From Demequina sp. NBRC 110052 (GTDB lineage: Bacteria; Actinomycetota; Actinomycetes; Actinomycetales; Demequinaceae): a stretch of DNA of 64,000 bases. This document shows, one piece after another, positions 43,691 through 52,067 of this stretch. Location: positions 434,001-498,000 of the forward strand of contig NZ_BBRI01000002.1 in the NCBI RefSeq assembly GCF_002090075.1, read 5' to 3'. The stretch's first letter is position 1, and the number at the start of each line of letters is the position of its first letter. Under the pieces are notes generated by a model. That model did no database searches and was not told the origin of the DNA. It saw only the letters and a program-made list of their open reading frames with translations. The position numbers were made by a program, and so were the translations under genes.

Positions 43691-44752
43691 ATGAGCACCT
43701 TCACCATCTCCATCCTCGCGACGATCGATCCAGTGATCCGCTCGTCGCTGTCCTTCCAACTCGCTACCGACTCGCCGGACACCGTCGTCGTCGCTCACGA
43801 TGTCGACGCCGACTCGGTATCCCACGTCGCCTCAGGGTCCTGCGGCGTCGTGGAGGAGACCAGCCACCCGCTTGCGCACTCATGCCTCTCTTGCGCAGTG
43901 CGGGAGGACGTAATCCCCACGCTCGTACGGATGCGCGAGGAGGGATGCTGGAGCCACGCCGTCGTCGCGCTTCCGGTCACCGCCGACCCCGCGCCCCTGC
44001 TCCGCTCACTCACTGTCGAGCTCGTCCGGGGCGGCGCTCTTGAGGGGAGTCAGTTCGGTGCCACCATCGCGGTGCTCGACGCCGACGCGCTCGTTGACGA
44101 CGCGTTCTCGGACGACTTGCTCGCCGATCGCGGGATCGACCTCGGCGACGATGACGACCGCGTCGTCGCAGAGGCGGTCGGACCAATCGTCGCAGTGGCG
44201 GACGTCGTGCTGCTCACTGCCGACGACGCCCCGAGCCCCGACGCGCGCGCTCTCGCCGACCATCTTCGCGGCGAGGGCTCAGCGGTGGCGGTCGCACAGC
44301 TGGGCGAGATCGACCCGGTCGACCTGTTGCGCAGGACGGGCCGCCCCTCAGACTCCCTTGAACGCGTCTCGCCCACGCACCGATCGCGCCGTTCGGTGAG
44401 CGACTCATGCGGAATCTGGACGCTCACCCTCGACAGTCCGCACCCCTTCCACCCGGGCCGACTCCGCGCAAACATGCGGCGCCTCGCCGACCACCAAGTC
44501 CAGGCGCGCGGCCACTTCTGGGTCGCGTCTCGACCGCACGGCCTCTGCGTCTGGGAGTCCGCCGGCCGTCAGCTGCGCGTCGGCGAGCACGGCCCTTGGC
44601 CCTCCACGAAGCGGCGCACGCACCTGCGGATCACCGGCATGCATGGCGATCGCTCGATGATCGCTCAAGCGTTCGCCGACTCGCTGGTGCGGCCAGGTGA
44701 GGATCTCGGCGAGCAGCTGGACACGCTCGACGACTGGTTCCCGCAAGACTGA
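43691..44752 (+). CDS. CobW-like zinc-starvation protein without P-loop
   Basis: 353 residues. It belongs to the CobW/MRF-like group next to zinc-free ribosomal genes. HSCLSCAVREDVIPTLVRMR is the conserved metal-binding CxxC region, and the C-terminal CobW_C domain is seen at HPFHPGRLRANMRRLADHQV and GHFWVASRPHGLCVWESAGR. The usual N-terminal GxxGxGKT loop is replaced by ISILATIDPVIRSSLSFQLA, so GTP binding by a normal P-loop is not expected. It may help to distribute scarce zinc. ATG 43691 is divergent from rpmB across the Zur box. Confidence 0.85.
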   Translation: MSTFTISILATIDPVIRSSLSFQLATDSPDTVVVAHDVDADSVSHVASGSCGVVEETSHPLAHSCLSCAVREDVIPTLVRMREEGCWSHAVVALPVTADPAPLLRSLTVELVRGGALEGSQFGATIAVLDADALVDDAFSDDLLADRGIDLGDDDDRVVAEAVGPIVAVADVVLLTADDAPSPDARALADHLRGEGSAVAVAQLGEIDPVDLLRRTGRPSDSLERVSPTHRSRRSVSDSCGIWTLTLDSPHPFHPGRLRANMRRLADHQVQARGHFWVASRPHGLCVWESAGRQLRVGEHGPWPSTKRRTHLRITGMHGDRSMIAQAFADSLVRPGEDLGEQLDTLDDWFPQD

Positions 44753-44761
44753 CGACATTTT

Positions 44762-44776
44762 TGACAATGATTATCA
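44762..44776. promoter_or_regulatory. Zur box upstream of znuA
   Basis: TGACAATGATTATCA is a near-perfect 7-1-7 palindrome (one mismatched pair), flanked by a further T and A pair. It is very close to the actinobacterial Zur consensus. It lies in the 44-nt gap between the CobW-like stop and the znuA start. Confidence 0.9.
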
Positions 44777-44796
44777 ATACTTTTAGGATGATGAAC

Positions 44797-45759
44797 ATGA
44801 AGATCACCACTCCCCGCGTCGGCATCGCCGCCGCAGCCTCCGCCGCACTGCTCCTCACGGCCTGCTCGTCATCGACCTCGGATGACGGCGCCATCGGGGA
44901 CCCGGCCCTCACCGTCGCCGCCGCGTTCTACCCGCTCCAGTTCGTCGCCGAGCGCGTCGGCGGCGACGACGTCTCGCTCATCTCCCTCACGCCGCCAGGT
45001 GTCGAAGCCCACGACGTCGAGCTCTCCCCCGCCACCGTGCGCGAGCTCGGCACCGCCGACCTCGCGCTATACCTGTCCGACTTCCAGCCCGCCGTCGACG
45101 ACGCGATCTCCACGACCGGCATCGCCTCGCTCGACGCCGCGAGCGTCATCGCGCTTCACGAGGCCGAGGAGCACGCTGAGGGCGACGAGGACGACCACGA
45201 CCACGACCACGAGGGCGAGGATCACGCAGACGAGCACGACCACGGCGACTCGGACCCGCACTTCTGGCTCGACCCGCACCTGCTGGCCGAGCTCGCGGGG
45301 TCCGTTGCCGAGTCCTTCGGCGAAGCGGACCCTGACAACGCGGCCACCTACTCCGCGAACGCCGACGCCCTCGTGGGCGAACTCGAGGCCCTCGACGAGT
45401 CCTTCGCCACCGGCCTCGCGCAGTGCGAGCGGGACACGATCGTCGTGAGCCACGAAGCGTTCGGCTACCTCACCGAGGCCTACGGACTGCATCAGGAGGG
45501 GCTCGCGGGACTCGACCCGGACACCGAGCCGTCGCCCGCACGACTGCTCGAGATCCAGGACATCATCGCCGAGACCGGCGTGACCACCATCTTCACCGAG
45601 TCGATCGTCTCGACTTCGGTGGCCGAGGCGCTCGCGGCCGACGTGGGCGTCGAGACCGCCGTGCTCGACCCGGTCGAGAACGTCACCGACGGTGACGACT
45701 ACATTGATGTCATGACCAGGAACCTCGCTGCGCTGCAGGCGGCCCTCGGCTGTGCCTGA
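44797..45759 (+). CDS. znuA: zinc ABC transporter substrate-binding lipoprotein
   Basis: 320 residues. A lipoprotein signal with lipobox LLTAC (Cys23) leads into a cluster A-I binding protein. The zinc ligands expected for ZnuA are visible: His72 in PPGVEAHDVELSP, His155 in DPHFWLDPH and a later His in VVSHEAFGYL, with a His/Asp/Glu-rich loop at 121-150. It captures zinc outside the membrane. ATG 44797 follows TTTTAGGA with correct spacing; starts further upstream would place the Zur box in coding sequence. Its 3' end overlaps znuC by 8 nt. Confidence 0.95.
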   Translation: MKITTPRVGIAAAASAALLLTACSSSTSDDGAIGDPALTVAAAFYPLQFVAERVGGDDVSLISLTPPGVEAHDVELSPATVRELGTADLALYLSDFQPAVDDAISTTGIASLDAASVIALHEAEEHAEGDEDDHDHDHEGEDHADEHDHGDSDPHFWLDPHLLAELAGSVAESFGEADPDNAATYSANADALVGELEALDESFATGLAQCERDTIVVSHEAFGYLTEAYGLHQEGLAGLDPDTEPSPARLLEIQDIIAETGVTTIFTESIVSTSVAEALAADVGVETAVLDPVENVTDGDDYIDVMTRNLAALQAALGCA

Positions 45760-46579
45760 TCCCACCGAAGACCGCGCCGTCCCGCCCTCGCTCGTCGAGG
45801 CGCGGGACGTCCGCGTCTCCCTGCAAGGCACCGAGATCCTGCATGGCGTCTCGCTGACCGCGAAGCCGGGCGAGGTCGTGGCGCTCATGGGAGGCAACGG
45901 CTCCGGAAAGTCGACCTTCGTGCGCACGGTCGTGGGCGCACTGCCTCTCTCGAGCGGCAGCATCGCCCTGTTCGGCACGCCGGCATCACCAGAGTCAAGG
46001 GCCCAGCTCGGCTACGTCCCCCAGCGCCTCACCGCGGCGGGCGGCGTCTCCGCGACCGCGCAGGAGGTCGTCGTCTCGGGACTCCTCGGCAGCCGCGGCG
46101 AGCGACGTGGACCGCTGTCGCGTCTCGCGGGAATCCTGCCGCCGCACGACGCGCGCGAGCGCGCCCGAGCCGCGCTCGCCTCGGTGGGCATCGAGGATCT
46201 CGCTGGCCGTGACTGCAGCCGCCTGTCCGGGGGCCAGCAGCAGCGGGTGCTCATCGCGCGCGCCTTGGTGCGCGACCCGCTCCTGCTCGTGCTCGACGAG
46301 CCCATGGCGGGCGTGGACCTCGACTCCCAAGTGCACTTCGCGCACACGCTCGGACACCTCAAGGAGCACGGCGTGGGGATGGTGATCGTGCTGCACGAGC
46401 TCGGGCCCCTCGCCCGGCACATCGACCGCGCCGTCGTGCTCGAGCGCGGCTGCGTCACCTACGACGGCCCGCCCCCGCAGGACCTCGGCGTGCACGCCCT
46501 GCCCGGCCACGACCACGAGCACCCTCATGCCGGACCGCACGACGAGGACGAGCCGACGATCGCATGGGAGGGGCCATGA
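45752..46579 (+). CDS. znuC: zinc ABC transporter ATP-binding protein
   Basis: 275 residues with Walker A (GGNGSGKST), the signature LSGGQQQRVLIARAL and Walker B (LLLVLDEP). The C-terminal tail is His-rich (GHDHEHPHAGPHDEDEP), as often seen in metal transporters. It starts at GTG 45752 inside the end of znuA, and its stop overlaps the znuB ATG. It energises zinc import with ZnuA and ZnuB. Confidence 0.95.
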   Translation: MPDPTEDRAVPPSLVEARDVRVSLQGTEILHGVSLTAKPGEVVALMGGNGSGKSTFVRTVVGALPLSSGSIALFGTPASPESRAQLGYVPQRLTAAGGVSATAQEVVVSGLLGSRGERRGPLSRLAGILPPHDARERARAALASVGIEDLAGRDCSRLSGGQQQRVLIARALVRDPLLLVLDEPMAGVDLDSQVHFAHTLGHLKEHGVGMVIVLHELGPLARHIDRAVVLERGCVTYDGPPPQDLGVHALPGHDHEHPHAGPHDEDEPTIAWEGP

Positions 46580-47415
46580 TCGCACTGCTCTCGGAGCCGT
46601 TGATCCAGCGGATGCTCCTGGTCGGCCTGCTCGTCGGATCGGCCGCGCCCGTCATGGGCACCTACCTCGTCCAGCGGCGCATGGCGCTTCTCGGAGACGG
46701 CATCGGCCACGTGGCTCTCGCGGGAGTCGCCGCCGGCTGGCTGGCGGGCTCAGCTGCGGGGCTGGCCGACCAGGACGCCTGGGCCATTCCCGGCGCCGTC
46801 ATCTTCGCGATCACGGGCGCGATCCTGATCGAGCGCATGCGTTCGCGCGGCACCGGCGCCGACGTCGTGATGGCGATCCTCTTCTACGGCGGCATCGCGA
46901 GCGGCGTCCTGCTCATCGGACTCGCCGGCGGATCCAACGCCAACCTCATGGGCTACCTCTTCGGCTCGATCTCGACCGTCACCTGGGGCGACGTCTGGAT
47001 GAGCGTCGGCCTCGCCGCGCTGATCCTGCTCATCGGCGTGGGCCTGCGCAGCGCGCTGTTCGCCGTGACCCACGACCAGGAGTTCGCACGCTCGACCGGG
47101 CTTCCCGTCGAGGTGCTGAACATGGTCGTCGCGATCCTCGCCGCGATCACCATCACCGTCGCGATGCGTGTCGTGGGCGTCCTGCTCGTGAGCGCACTCA
47201 TGATCGTGCCGGTCGCGATCGCACAGCTGCTCACGCGGTCCTTCTCGCGTGTGATGGCCCTCGCCATGGGCATCGGCGCGACGCTCACCCTGACGGGCAT
47301 CTGGATCACCGTGTTCTACGACATGCAGCCCGGCGCGCTGATCGTCGTGCTCGGCGTGCTCGCCTACGTCCTCGTCGCCGGCGCCACCGCGATGAGTGAG
47401 AGAATCCGACGATGA
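46576..47415 (+). CDS. znuB: zinc ABC transporter permease
   Basis: 279 residues with eight or nine predicted membrane segments of the ABC-3 family: APVMGTYLVQRRMALLGDGI, GHVALAGVAAGWLAG and VVGVLLVSALMIVPVAIAQL. It forms the zinc channel. ATG 46576 is preferred (ATGA overlap with the znuC stop, GGAGGGG just upstream); ATG 46564 would add four residues. Its stop overlaps the zur start. Confidence 0.94.
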   Translation: MIALLSEPLIQRMLLVGLLVGSAAPVMGTYLVQRRMALLGDGIGHVALAGVAAGWLAGSAAGLADQDAWAIPGAVIFAITGAILIERMRSRGTGADVVMAILFYGGIASGVLLIGLAGGSNANLMGYLFGSISTVTWGDVWMSVGLAALILLIGVGLRSALFAVTHDQEFARSTGLPVEVLNMVVAILAAITITVAMRVVGVLLVSALMIVPVAIAQLLTRSFSRVMALAMGIGATLTLTGIWITVFYDMQPGALIVVLGVLAYVLVAGATAMSERIRR

Positions 47416-47825
47416 CCGACGACGTCCAGCCGCGCCCCCGCATGACCAAGCAGCGGACCGCCGTCCTCGAGGCGCTCGCCGCAGGCGACTTCCGCTCGGC
47501 TCAGGACTGGCACGACCACCTCAAGCACGACGGCTCCTCGATCGGCCTCGCGACCGTGTACCGCACCCTGCAGTCCTTGGCCGAGGCAGGCGACGTCGAC
47601 ACCGTCGTCACCGACGCCGGCGAGACGCTCTACCGACGCTGCGAGACGCCCGAGGTCCATCACCACCACCTGCGCTGCCGCGTCTGCGGGAGGGCCGAGG
47701 ACATCGATATCCCGGACTTCGAGGCCTTCGCCGAGAGGGTCGGCGCGCAGCACGGGTACGCGCGCATCGACCACACCGTCGAGCTCACGGGCGTGTGCGC
47801 CGAGTGCGCCGCGAAGGGCCACTGA
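47412..47825 (+). CDS. zur: zinc uptake regulator, Fur family
   Basis: 137 residues. A winged-helix DNA-binding domain (MTKQRTAVLEALAAGDF, IGLATVYRTLQSLAEAGDVD) is followed by a metal domain with EVHHHHLRCRVCG (Cys89, Cys92) and CAECAAKGH (Cys129, Cys132). The two CxxC pairs form the structural zinc site. Fur cannot be excluded from sequence alone, but its place as the fourth gene after znuABC and the Zur boxes argue for Zur. It is cotranscribed with znuB (ATGA overlap) and so is probably autoregulated. Confidence 0.9.
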   Translation: MTDDVQPRPRMTKQRTAVLEALAAGDFRSAQDWHDHLKHDGSSIGLATVYRTLQSLAEAGDVDTVVTDAGETLYRRCETPEVHHHHLRCRVCGRAEDIDIPDFEAFAERVGAQHGYARIDHTVELTGVCAECAAKGH

Positions 47826-48337
47826 TGGCAGGAGTGCCCTCCTTCATCTCGGAGGGGCCGTGGCTGGGACTGTTCGCCTTCCTCTTCTGCGTCGTGCTGC
47901 TGCGAGCACAGGGCACCTATTGGGTGGGGCGCTGGGTGCGCTCGGGAGCCGAGTCCGCGTCCCACGGCGACGAGGAACGTCGCCGCGCGCGCTTCGCTCG
48001 GCGACTCTCGGGTCCGTCGTGGGACCGCGCGCAGGACTTCCTGGACCGTTGGGGCTTCGTCGGGGTCCCCCTGTCGTTCCTGACCATCGGCTTCCAGACG
48101 ATGGTCAACGCCGCCGCTGGTTACACCCGCATGCGATGGGACCTCTACACCGCGGCGATGATCCCTGGGTGCGTCGCCTGGGCGACGATCTACTCGCTGC
48201 TGGGCCTGAGCCTGATCGATGCCTTCGGCCGCTCGCCATGGCTGGGCATCGGCGTCCTCGTGGGAGTGGTCGCCCTCGCGTGGGGCCTCACTAGGCTGCG
48301 CCGAAGCGCCGGTTCCGACGCGCGTACTCCTCGATAG
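47825..48337 (+). CDS. DedA/VTT-like membrane protein
   Basis: 170 residues. It has an N-terminal membrane segment ([20 protein letters not shown]), a basic cytoplasmic stretch, then [20 protein letters not shown] and [20 protein letters not shown], the motif region of VTT/DedA proteins, and two closing membrane segments. It is shorter than a typical DedA protein (about 200). DedA proteins move lipid carriers or support membrane homeostasis; the role here is unknown. ATG 47825 overlaps the zur stop (TGATG). Its last 47 nt overlap uppS on the other strand. Confidence 0.78.
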   Translation: MAGVPSFISEGPWLGLFAFLFCVVLLRAQGTYWVGRWVRSGAESASHGDEERRRARFARRLSGPSWDRAQDFLDRWGFVGVPLSFLTIGFQTMVNAAAGYTRMRWDLYTAAMIPGCVAWATIYSLLGLSLIDAFGRSPWLGIGVLVGVVALAWGLTRLRRSAGSDARTPR

Positions 48338-49049
48338 CCGCCCACAGGTGCGTGCGGTCCACATCGGGCCACAGCACATCCGAGAACACGTACTCGGCGT
48401 ACGCGGCCTGCCACGGCAGGAAGTTGCTTGAGCGCTGCTCGCCGCTGCTGCGCCAGAAGAGGTCCACATCAGGCATGTCCGGCTCATCCAGGTGAGCGGC
48501 GAGCGTCGCCTCCGTGATCTTCTCGGGGTTCAGCTCGCCCGACGCGACCTTGCGCGCGATCTCCTTGGCGGCGTCGGCGATCTCCGCCCTGCCCCCGTAG
48601 TTGACGCACATCGTCAAGGTGAGGACGGTGTTGTCCTTCGTGAGCTCCTCGGCCTTCTCGAGCTCGGTGATCACGGACTTCCACAGGCGCGGCCGACGCC
48701 CTGCCCAGCGCACCTTCACTCCCCACGAGTGCATCTCATCCCGGCGGCGGCGTATGACGTCGCGGTTGAATCCCATGAGGAAGCGCACCTCTTCGGGGCT
48801 GCGCTTCCAGTTCTCAGTGCTGAAGGCATAGGCGGAGATGTGCTCGACGCCGATTTCGATCGCGCCGGCCACCACATCCAGCAGGGAGGCCTCTCCCCTG
48901 GCGTGACCCTCGGTGCGCGGCAGCCCGCGCTCTTTGGCCCAGCGGCCGTTGCCGTCCATGACGACGGCGACGTGCCTGGGCACCGCCTCCCGTGGGATGT
49001 CGGGAGGCGTCGCACCACCTGCGTGCGGGAACGGCTTCGCGGGAGTCAC
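48291..49049 (-). CDS. uppS: isoprenyl transferase (polyprenyl diphosphate synthase)
   Basis: 252 residues. The cis-prenyltransferase motifs are intact: [20 protein letters not shown] with the catalytic Asp, [20 protein letters not shown] and the C-terminal [20 protein letters not shown]. It makes the polyprenyl carrier lipid used for peptidoglycan and for exopolysaccharide units. GTG 49049 is the likely start; the frame stays open upstream through recO in another phase. The 3' end overlaps the convergent VTT gene by 47 nt. It lies 11 nt after recO. Confidence 0.93.
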   Translation of the reverse strand: MTPAKPFPHAGGATPPDIPREAVPRHVAVVMDGNGRWAKERGLPRTEGHARGEASLLDVVAGAIEIGVEHISAYAFSTENWKRSPEEVRFLMGFNRDVIRRRRDEMHSWGVKVRWAGRRPRLWKSVITELEKAEELTKDNTVLTLTMCVNYGGRAEIADAAKEIARKVASGELNPEKITEATLAAHLDEPDMPDVDLFWRSSGEQRSSNFLPWQAAYAEYVFSDVLWPDVDRTHLWAAIEEYARRNRRFGAA

Positions 49050-49060
49050 GGAGCCCAAGC

Positions 49061-49837
49061 CTACTTGCGCCCGACGCTGGGGCCAGTCTGATCCGGGGCG
49101 TCGGAGCGCGACCGGTCGACCAGCCCGAGCGAACGCACCTTGCGCTCGAGGTGATACTGGGCATACGCCGCGATCAGACCCGCCGCGTCGCGGCGATGCC
49201 GCTCCTCGGACGCATCCGCCACCGCCCAGTCGCCCATCAGAAGCGCGCTCAGGAGCGCGAAGGTCTCCGGAGCGGGAGCCGCAGCCCCCGGAGGCCGGCA
49301 CGCCTCGCAGACGGCGCCACCCTCGGCGATGGCGAAGGCCCGATGCGGCCCCGGCGCACCGCACACCGCGCACTCGTCGAAGCTCGGCGCGTAGCCCGCG
49401 ATCGCCAGCGACCGGAGCAGGAACGAATCGAGCATCAGACCCGCGGCATGCTCGCGTCGGCTGAGCGCCCCGAGTGCGCCATGCAGGAGCCGATACTGCT
49501 GGTACGCCGGTTCCTTCTCGTGATCGACGAGCTTGTCTGCGGTCTCGACCATGGCCGTTGCTGCGGTGTACATCCCGTAGTCCTCGGCGATGCGGCGCGC
49601 ATACGGCTCGCGCGTCTCGACCTGGCTGATGATGTCCAGGTTGCGCCCCTCGTAGAACTGGATGTCCGCGAGCATGAACGGCTCGACGCGCGCACCCAAC
49701 CGGCTCGAGGTGCGCCTCACGCCCTTGGCGACCGCGCGCACCTTGCCGTGGTTCCGGGTCAGCAGCGTGACGATGCGATCGGCTTCACCCAGCTTGTGGG
49801 TGCGGAGCACGATGGCGTCGTCACGGTACAGGGGCAC
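49061..49837 (-). CDS. recO: DNA repair protein RecO
   Basis: 258 residues. An N-terminal OB fold ([36 protein letters not shown]) and a helical C-terminal domain with a four-Cys zinc site ([18 protein letters not shown]). It helps load RecA in gap repair. The ATG at 49837 gives [20 protein letters not shown]. It is probably cotranscribed with uppS. Confidence 0.95.
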   Translation of the reverse strand: MPLYRDDAIVLRTHKLGEADRIVTLLTRNHGKVRAVAKGVRRTSSRLGARVEPFMLADIQFYEGRNLDIISQVETREPYARRIAEDYGMYTAATAMVETADKLVDHEKEPAYQQYRLLHGALGALSRREHAAGLMLDSFLLRSLAIAGYAPSFDECAVCGAPGPHRAFAIAEGGAVCEACRPPGAAAPAPETFALLSALLMGDWAVADASEERHRRDAAGLIAAYAQYHLERKVRSLGLVDRSRSDAPDQTGPSVGRK

Positions 49838-49881
49838 CCGCCTATTCTCCCCCGCGGGGCCGGCAACTCGGGGACGCGGGC

Positions 49882-50811
49882 CTACGCTTCGAGCGCGTCG
49901 TCCGCGTCCTTCTGCGGAATCCCGGACGCGCGACGGGACATCACCCAGTCCGCGTGCAGGTCGTCACTCTTCTTCTGGAGCAGCTCGACGTTGAGGTCCT
50001 GGTAGAGGTACGCGGGGATCCCCGTGGCGACATCGTGGAGAACTCCCAGCACCGTCTCGAAGTCCTCGCCGTAGACAGGCTCGGCACGCCAGGTCCAGAT
50101 CGCGCCACCGTCGATGACGATGGGCACACCCACTGCATCGGGCCTCTGCAGTCGCTCAAGGGTTCGCGCGTGCAGGATGTCGTGGACTCGCCGTGCATCG
50201 TCGCCACGCACGCGCCACGCCGCATTGAATTCGGCAGACTCGAAGTCGATCCGACTCCCGCCGGCCATCTCGCGGCTCTGCTCCACGGTGTCGCGAGGCA
50301 TAAGGTGCACTCGCGGCATGTCATCGTTGAACGGCAGGCCGATGATCTGATACGTGCCGAGCGACTCGGTCCCCTGAGGCCCGCCGACGTTGTCGACCAT
50401 AAGGACCGTCGCCCAGTGGCCCCGGAAGCCGCCGACGAATGCAATACCGGCGTCCAGTTGCTTGCTTCCGTCGAGCGGGAAGGTACGAGCCTCCCAGACC
50501 CACCGAGGCGCCTGAAAGAGCGTCCACCCATGCCCTTCGGCATAGTCCTCGAAGTTCGCGTCATGCACAGCCTGCGACGCACCCTGCATCACGCCACCGA
50601 CGATCGCGAGGGCCAGCCCCACGGCAATCACCACGAGGAACACCCATACGGGGACGGTCTGCAGATCCTGCGTGAGCGTGGTGTCCTCGACCCCCTCGAC
50701 GGGATCGATGACCGCGCCCAGTCCGCGCCGGAAGAGCGCCATCCCTCCGACGATCATCATCGCAGTGCCGACCCACGTCACAGTGTTGCTCCGGCTGAAC
50801 CTGAACCCCAT
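49882..50811 (-). CDS. DUF3137-like membrane protein
   Basis: 309 residues with two N-terminal membrane segments (about residues 11-30 and 52-76) and a cytoplasmic domain with GKQ-like patches: [40 protein letters not shown] and [20 protein letters not shown]. The last segment is the usual signature of DUF3137-like proteins, from memory. Function is unknown. It stands alone, 44 nt upstream of recO on the same strand. Confidence 0.65.
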   Translation of the reverse strand: MGFRFSRSNTVTWVGTAMMIVGGMALFRRGLGAVIDPVEGVEDTTLTQDLQTVPVWVFLVVIAVGLALAIVGGVMQGASQAVHDANFEDYAEGHGWTLFQAPRWVWEARTFPLDGSKQLDAGIAFVGGFRGHWATVLMVDNVGGPQGTESLGTYQIIGLPFNDDMPRVHLMPRDTVEQSREMAGGSRIDFESAEFNAAWRVRGDDARRVHDILHARTLERLQRPDAVGVPIVIDGGAIWTWRAEPVYGEDFETVLGVLHDVATGIPAYLYQDLNVELLQKKSDDLHADWVMSRRASGIPQKDADDALEA

Positions 50812-50934
50812 GGCTTCCCCAGCTCATTTCATGATCGAGTCACGACTCTCGATGCTGAGGAGAATGTAGAGCCAACGAGGCCCACACGACCGCGACGCGC
50901 CGAAAGGAGCCTCGCGGCAAGACCACTGCGCCGG

Positions 50935-51603
50935 CTACTCCGGGGATGGAGCGACAGCGTCTTCGAGCCCGGCGAGGATCATGTCGAGACCCACGTCGAA
51001 CGACGCTCCGAACGAGTAGTCGGGCTGCGCGACATGCTCCATCGCGAGCCGCGTCAGCTGCGGATACTCCCCCGTCATGAAGGCCTGCGCAATGTCGGCA
51101 GCCGCCTCTGAGAGTCCATCGCCTCCAAGATCGGGCAGATTGGCCTCCTCGATCGCGAAGCCGTACACGAAACTGTCCAGGATCGCGTAGCCGTGCGCCA
51201 TGAGGGGCAATGACAGGCCGCCGCGCTCCAGGGTGGCGAGCATCGCCTCATGATGCCGGAGCAGCTCGGGCCCCGGTGACCTCCTCGACTCGAGAAGTGG
51301 CACAGCCCACGGATGACGCACCAGCACCACGCGTGCGGAGCGGCAGCGAGTGCGGATGGCCTCGCGCCACTCGAGGCCCTCCGGAGGCAGATCGATCTCT
51401 GAGAAGACCCGCTCCACCATCAGGTCGAGCAGCGTCTCCTTACCGTCGACGTGGGTGTAGAGAGTCATGGGCTTGCTGCCGAGCTCGGCCGCGAGTGCGC
51501 GGATCGTGAGCGCCTCGACTCCGTGCCGGTCCGCAAGCTCCATCGCCGCATCAACGATGCGCTCCTTGGAGAGCTTCGCGCGGGGGGCGGACGAGGCGGG
51601 CAT
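50935..51603 (-). CDS. TetR-family transcriptional regulator
   Basis: 222 residues. The N-terminal helix-turn-helix is clear: LSKERIVDAAMELADRHGVE, ALTIRALAAELGSKPMTLYT and HVDGKETLLDLMVE. The C-terminal ligand domain resembles the TetR_C type (WAVPLLESRRSPGPELLRHH). ATG 51603 follows GGAG and places the domain correctly. It lies 120 nt downstream of the 52-residue membrane protein gene on the same strand. The four 13-bp palindromes at 51903-52040 are its likely operators; that link is inferred. Confidence 0.9.
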   Translation of the reverse strand: MPASSAPRAKLSKERIVDAAMELADRHGVEALTIRALAAELGSKPMTLYTHVDGKETLLDLMVERVFSEIDLPPEGLEWREAIRTRCRSARVVLVRHPWAVPLLESRRSPGPELLRHHEAMLATLERGGLSLPLMAHGYAILDSFVYGFAIEEANLPDLGGDGLSEAAADIAQAFMTGEYPQLTRLAMEHVAQPDYSFGASFDVGLDMILAGLEDAVAPSPE

Positions 51604-51723
51604 GACGACTCCTTCGATGGATCGTGGGCGGATGGGCCTGCTCAAGTGTCACAGATCGAGGGGGCATGGCCGCCGCCTGGCACATGCGTGTCGAGTGGCG
51701 GCCACTCCCCTGGGACGTACACG

Positions 51724-51882
51724 TCAGTACGCCGCCGACGACATCGCGGCGATGCCATAGCCGAGCAGGAAGACCATCCCACCGGAGCTGAGCATCAGCA
51801 TGGACAGGATCGCGGGGATCGCATACCACGGGTACTCCTTCTTCTGGTCGGTGACGGCGGCCGGGGATGACGTGCCGGACAT
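51724..51882 (-). CDS. small membrane protein (52 aa)
   Basis: A 52-residue protein: a short polar N-terminus (SGTSSPAAVTDQKKEYP) then one hydrophobic segment (about residues 20-46, PAILSMLMLSSGGMVFLLGY). The ATG at 51882 has an AAGGAG ribosome binding site 6 nt upstream. The start codon lies 20 nt from the first of four palindromic operators, so it is probably regulated together with the divergent oxidoreductase. I do not recognise the family. Confidence 0.7.
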   Translation of the reverse strand: MSGTSSPAAVTDQKKEYPWYAIPAILSMLMLSSGGMVFLLGYGIAAMSSAAY

Positions 51883-51902
51883 GATGTTCTCCTTACGAGG
51901 TT

Positions 51903-51915
51903 CGTACTTTGTACG
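51903..51915. promoter_or_regulatory. TetR-type operator, copy 1
   Basis: CGTACTTTGTACG has perfect CGTAC/GTACG arms and a 3-nt centre. It lies in the leader of the 52-residue membrane protein gene and differs at one base from copies 2 and 4. Confidence 0.7.
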
Positions 51916-51930
51916 GCAACTACCGTAGAG

Positions 51931-51943
51931 CGTACTTAGTACG
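51931..51943. promoter_or_regulatory. TetR-type operator, copy 2
   Basis: CGTACTTAGTACG, extended by one more pair to a 15-bp palindrome (51930-51944). Its centre is 28 nt from copy 1. Confidence 0.75.
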
Positions 51944-51993
51944 CTCGCAACAAGGCTGGTAAATACACGACTCCCGCCGACTCGCTTGACGTT

Positions 51994-52006
51994 CGTACTA
52001 AGTACG
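51994..52006. promoter_or_regulatory. TetR-type operator, copy 3
   Basis: CGTACTAAGTACG is the exact reverse complement of copies 2 and 4 (centre TAA for TTA). It is centred 63 nt from copy 2 and 34 nt from copy 4. Confidence 0.75.
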
Positions 52007-52027
52007 TCTAGCGTTCTCGGTGGCAAG

Positions 52028-52040
52028 CGTACTTAGTACG
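52028..52040. promoter_or_regulatory. TetR-type operator, copy 4
   Basis: CGTACTTAGTACG lies 27 nt upstream of the start codon of the oxidoreductase gene (52068), where a bound repressor would block transcription. Confidence 0.75.
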
Positions 52041-52067
52041 AACACACCAGATCCCGGGGAGGGAATC

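Noticed and set aside
44761-44796. Upstream starts for znuA
   Set aside because: They would put the Zur box inside the coding sequence and precede the lipoprotein signal; ATG 44797 has a well-placed ribosome binding site.
51667-51704. 8-bp hairpin between the small membrane protein gene and tetR, considered as a terminator
   Set aside because: The stem is short, the loop is 22 nt and no T-run follows; read-through into tetR is more likely.
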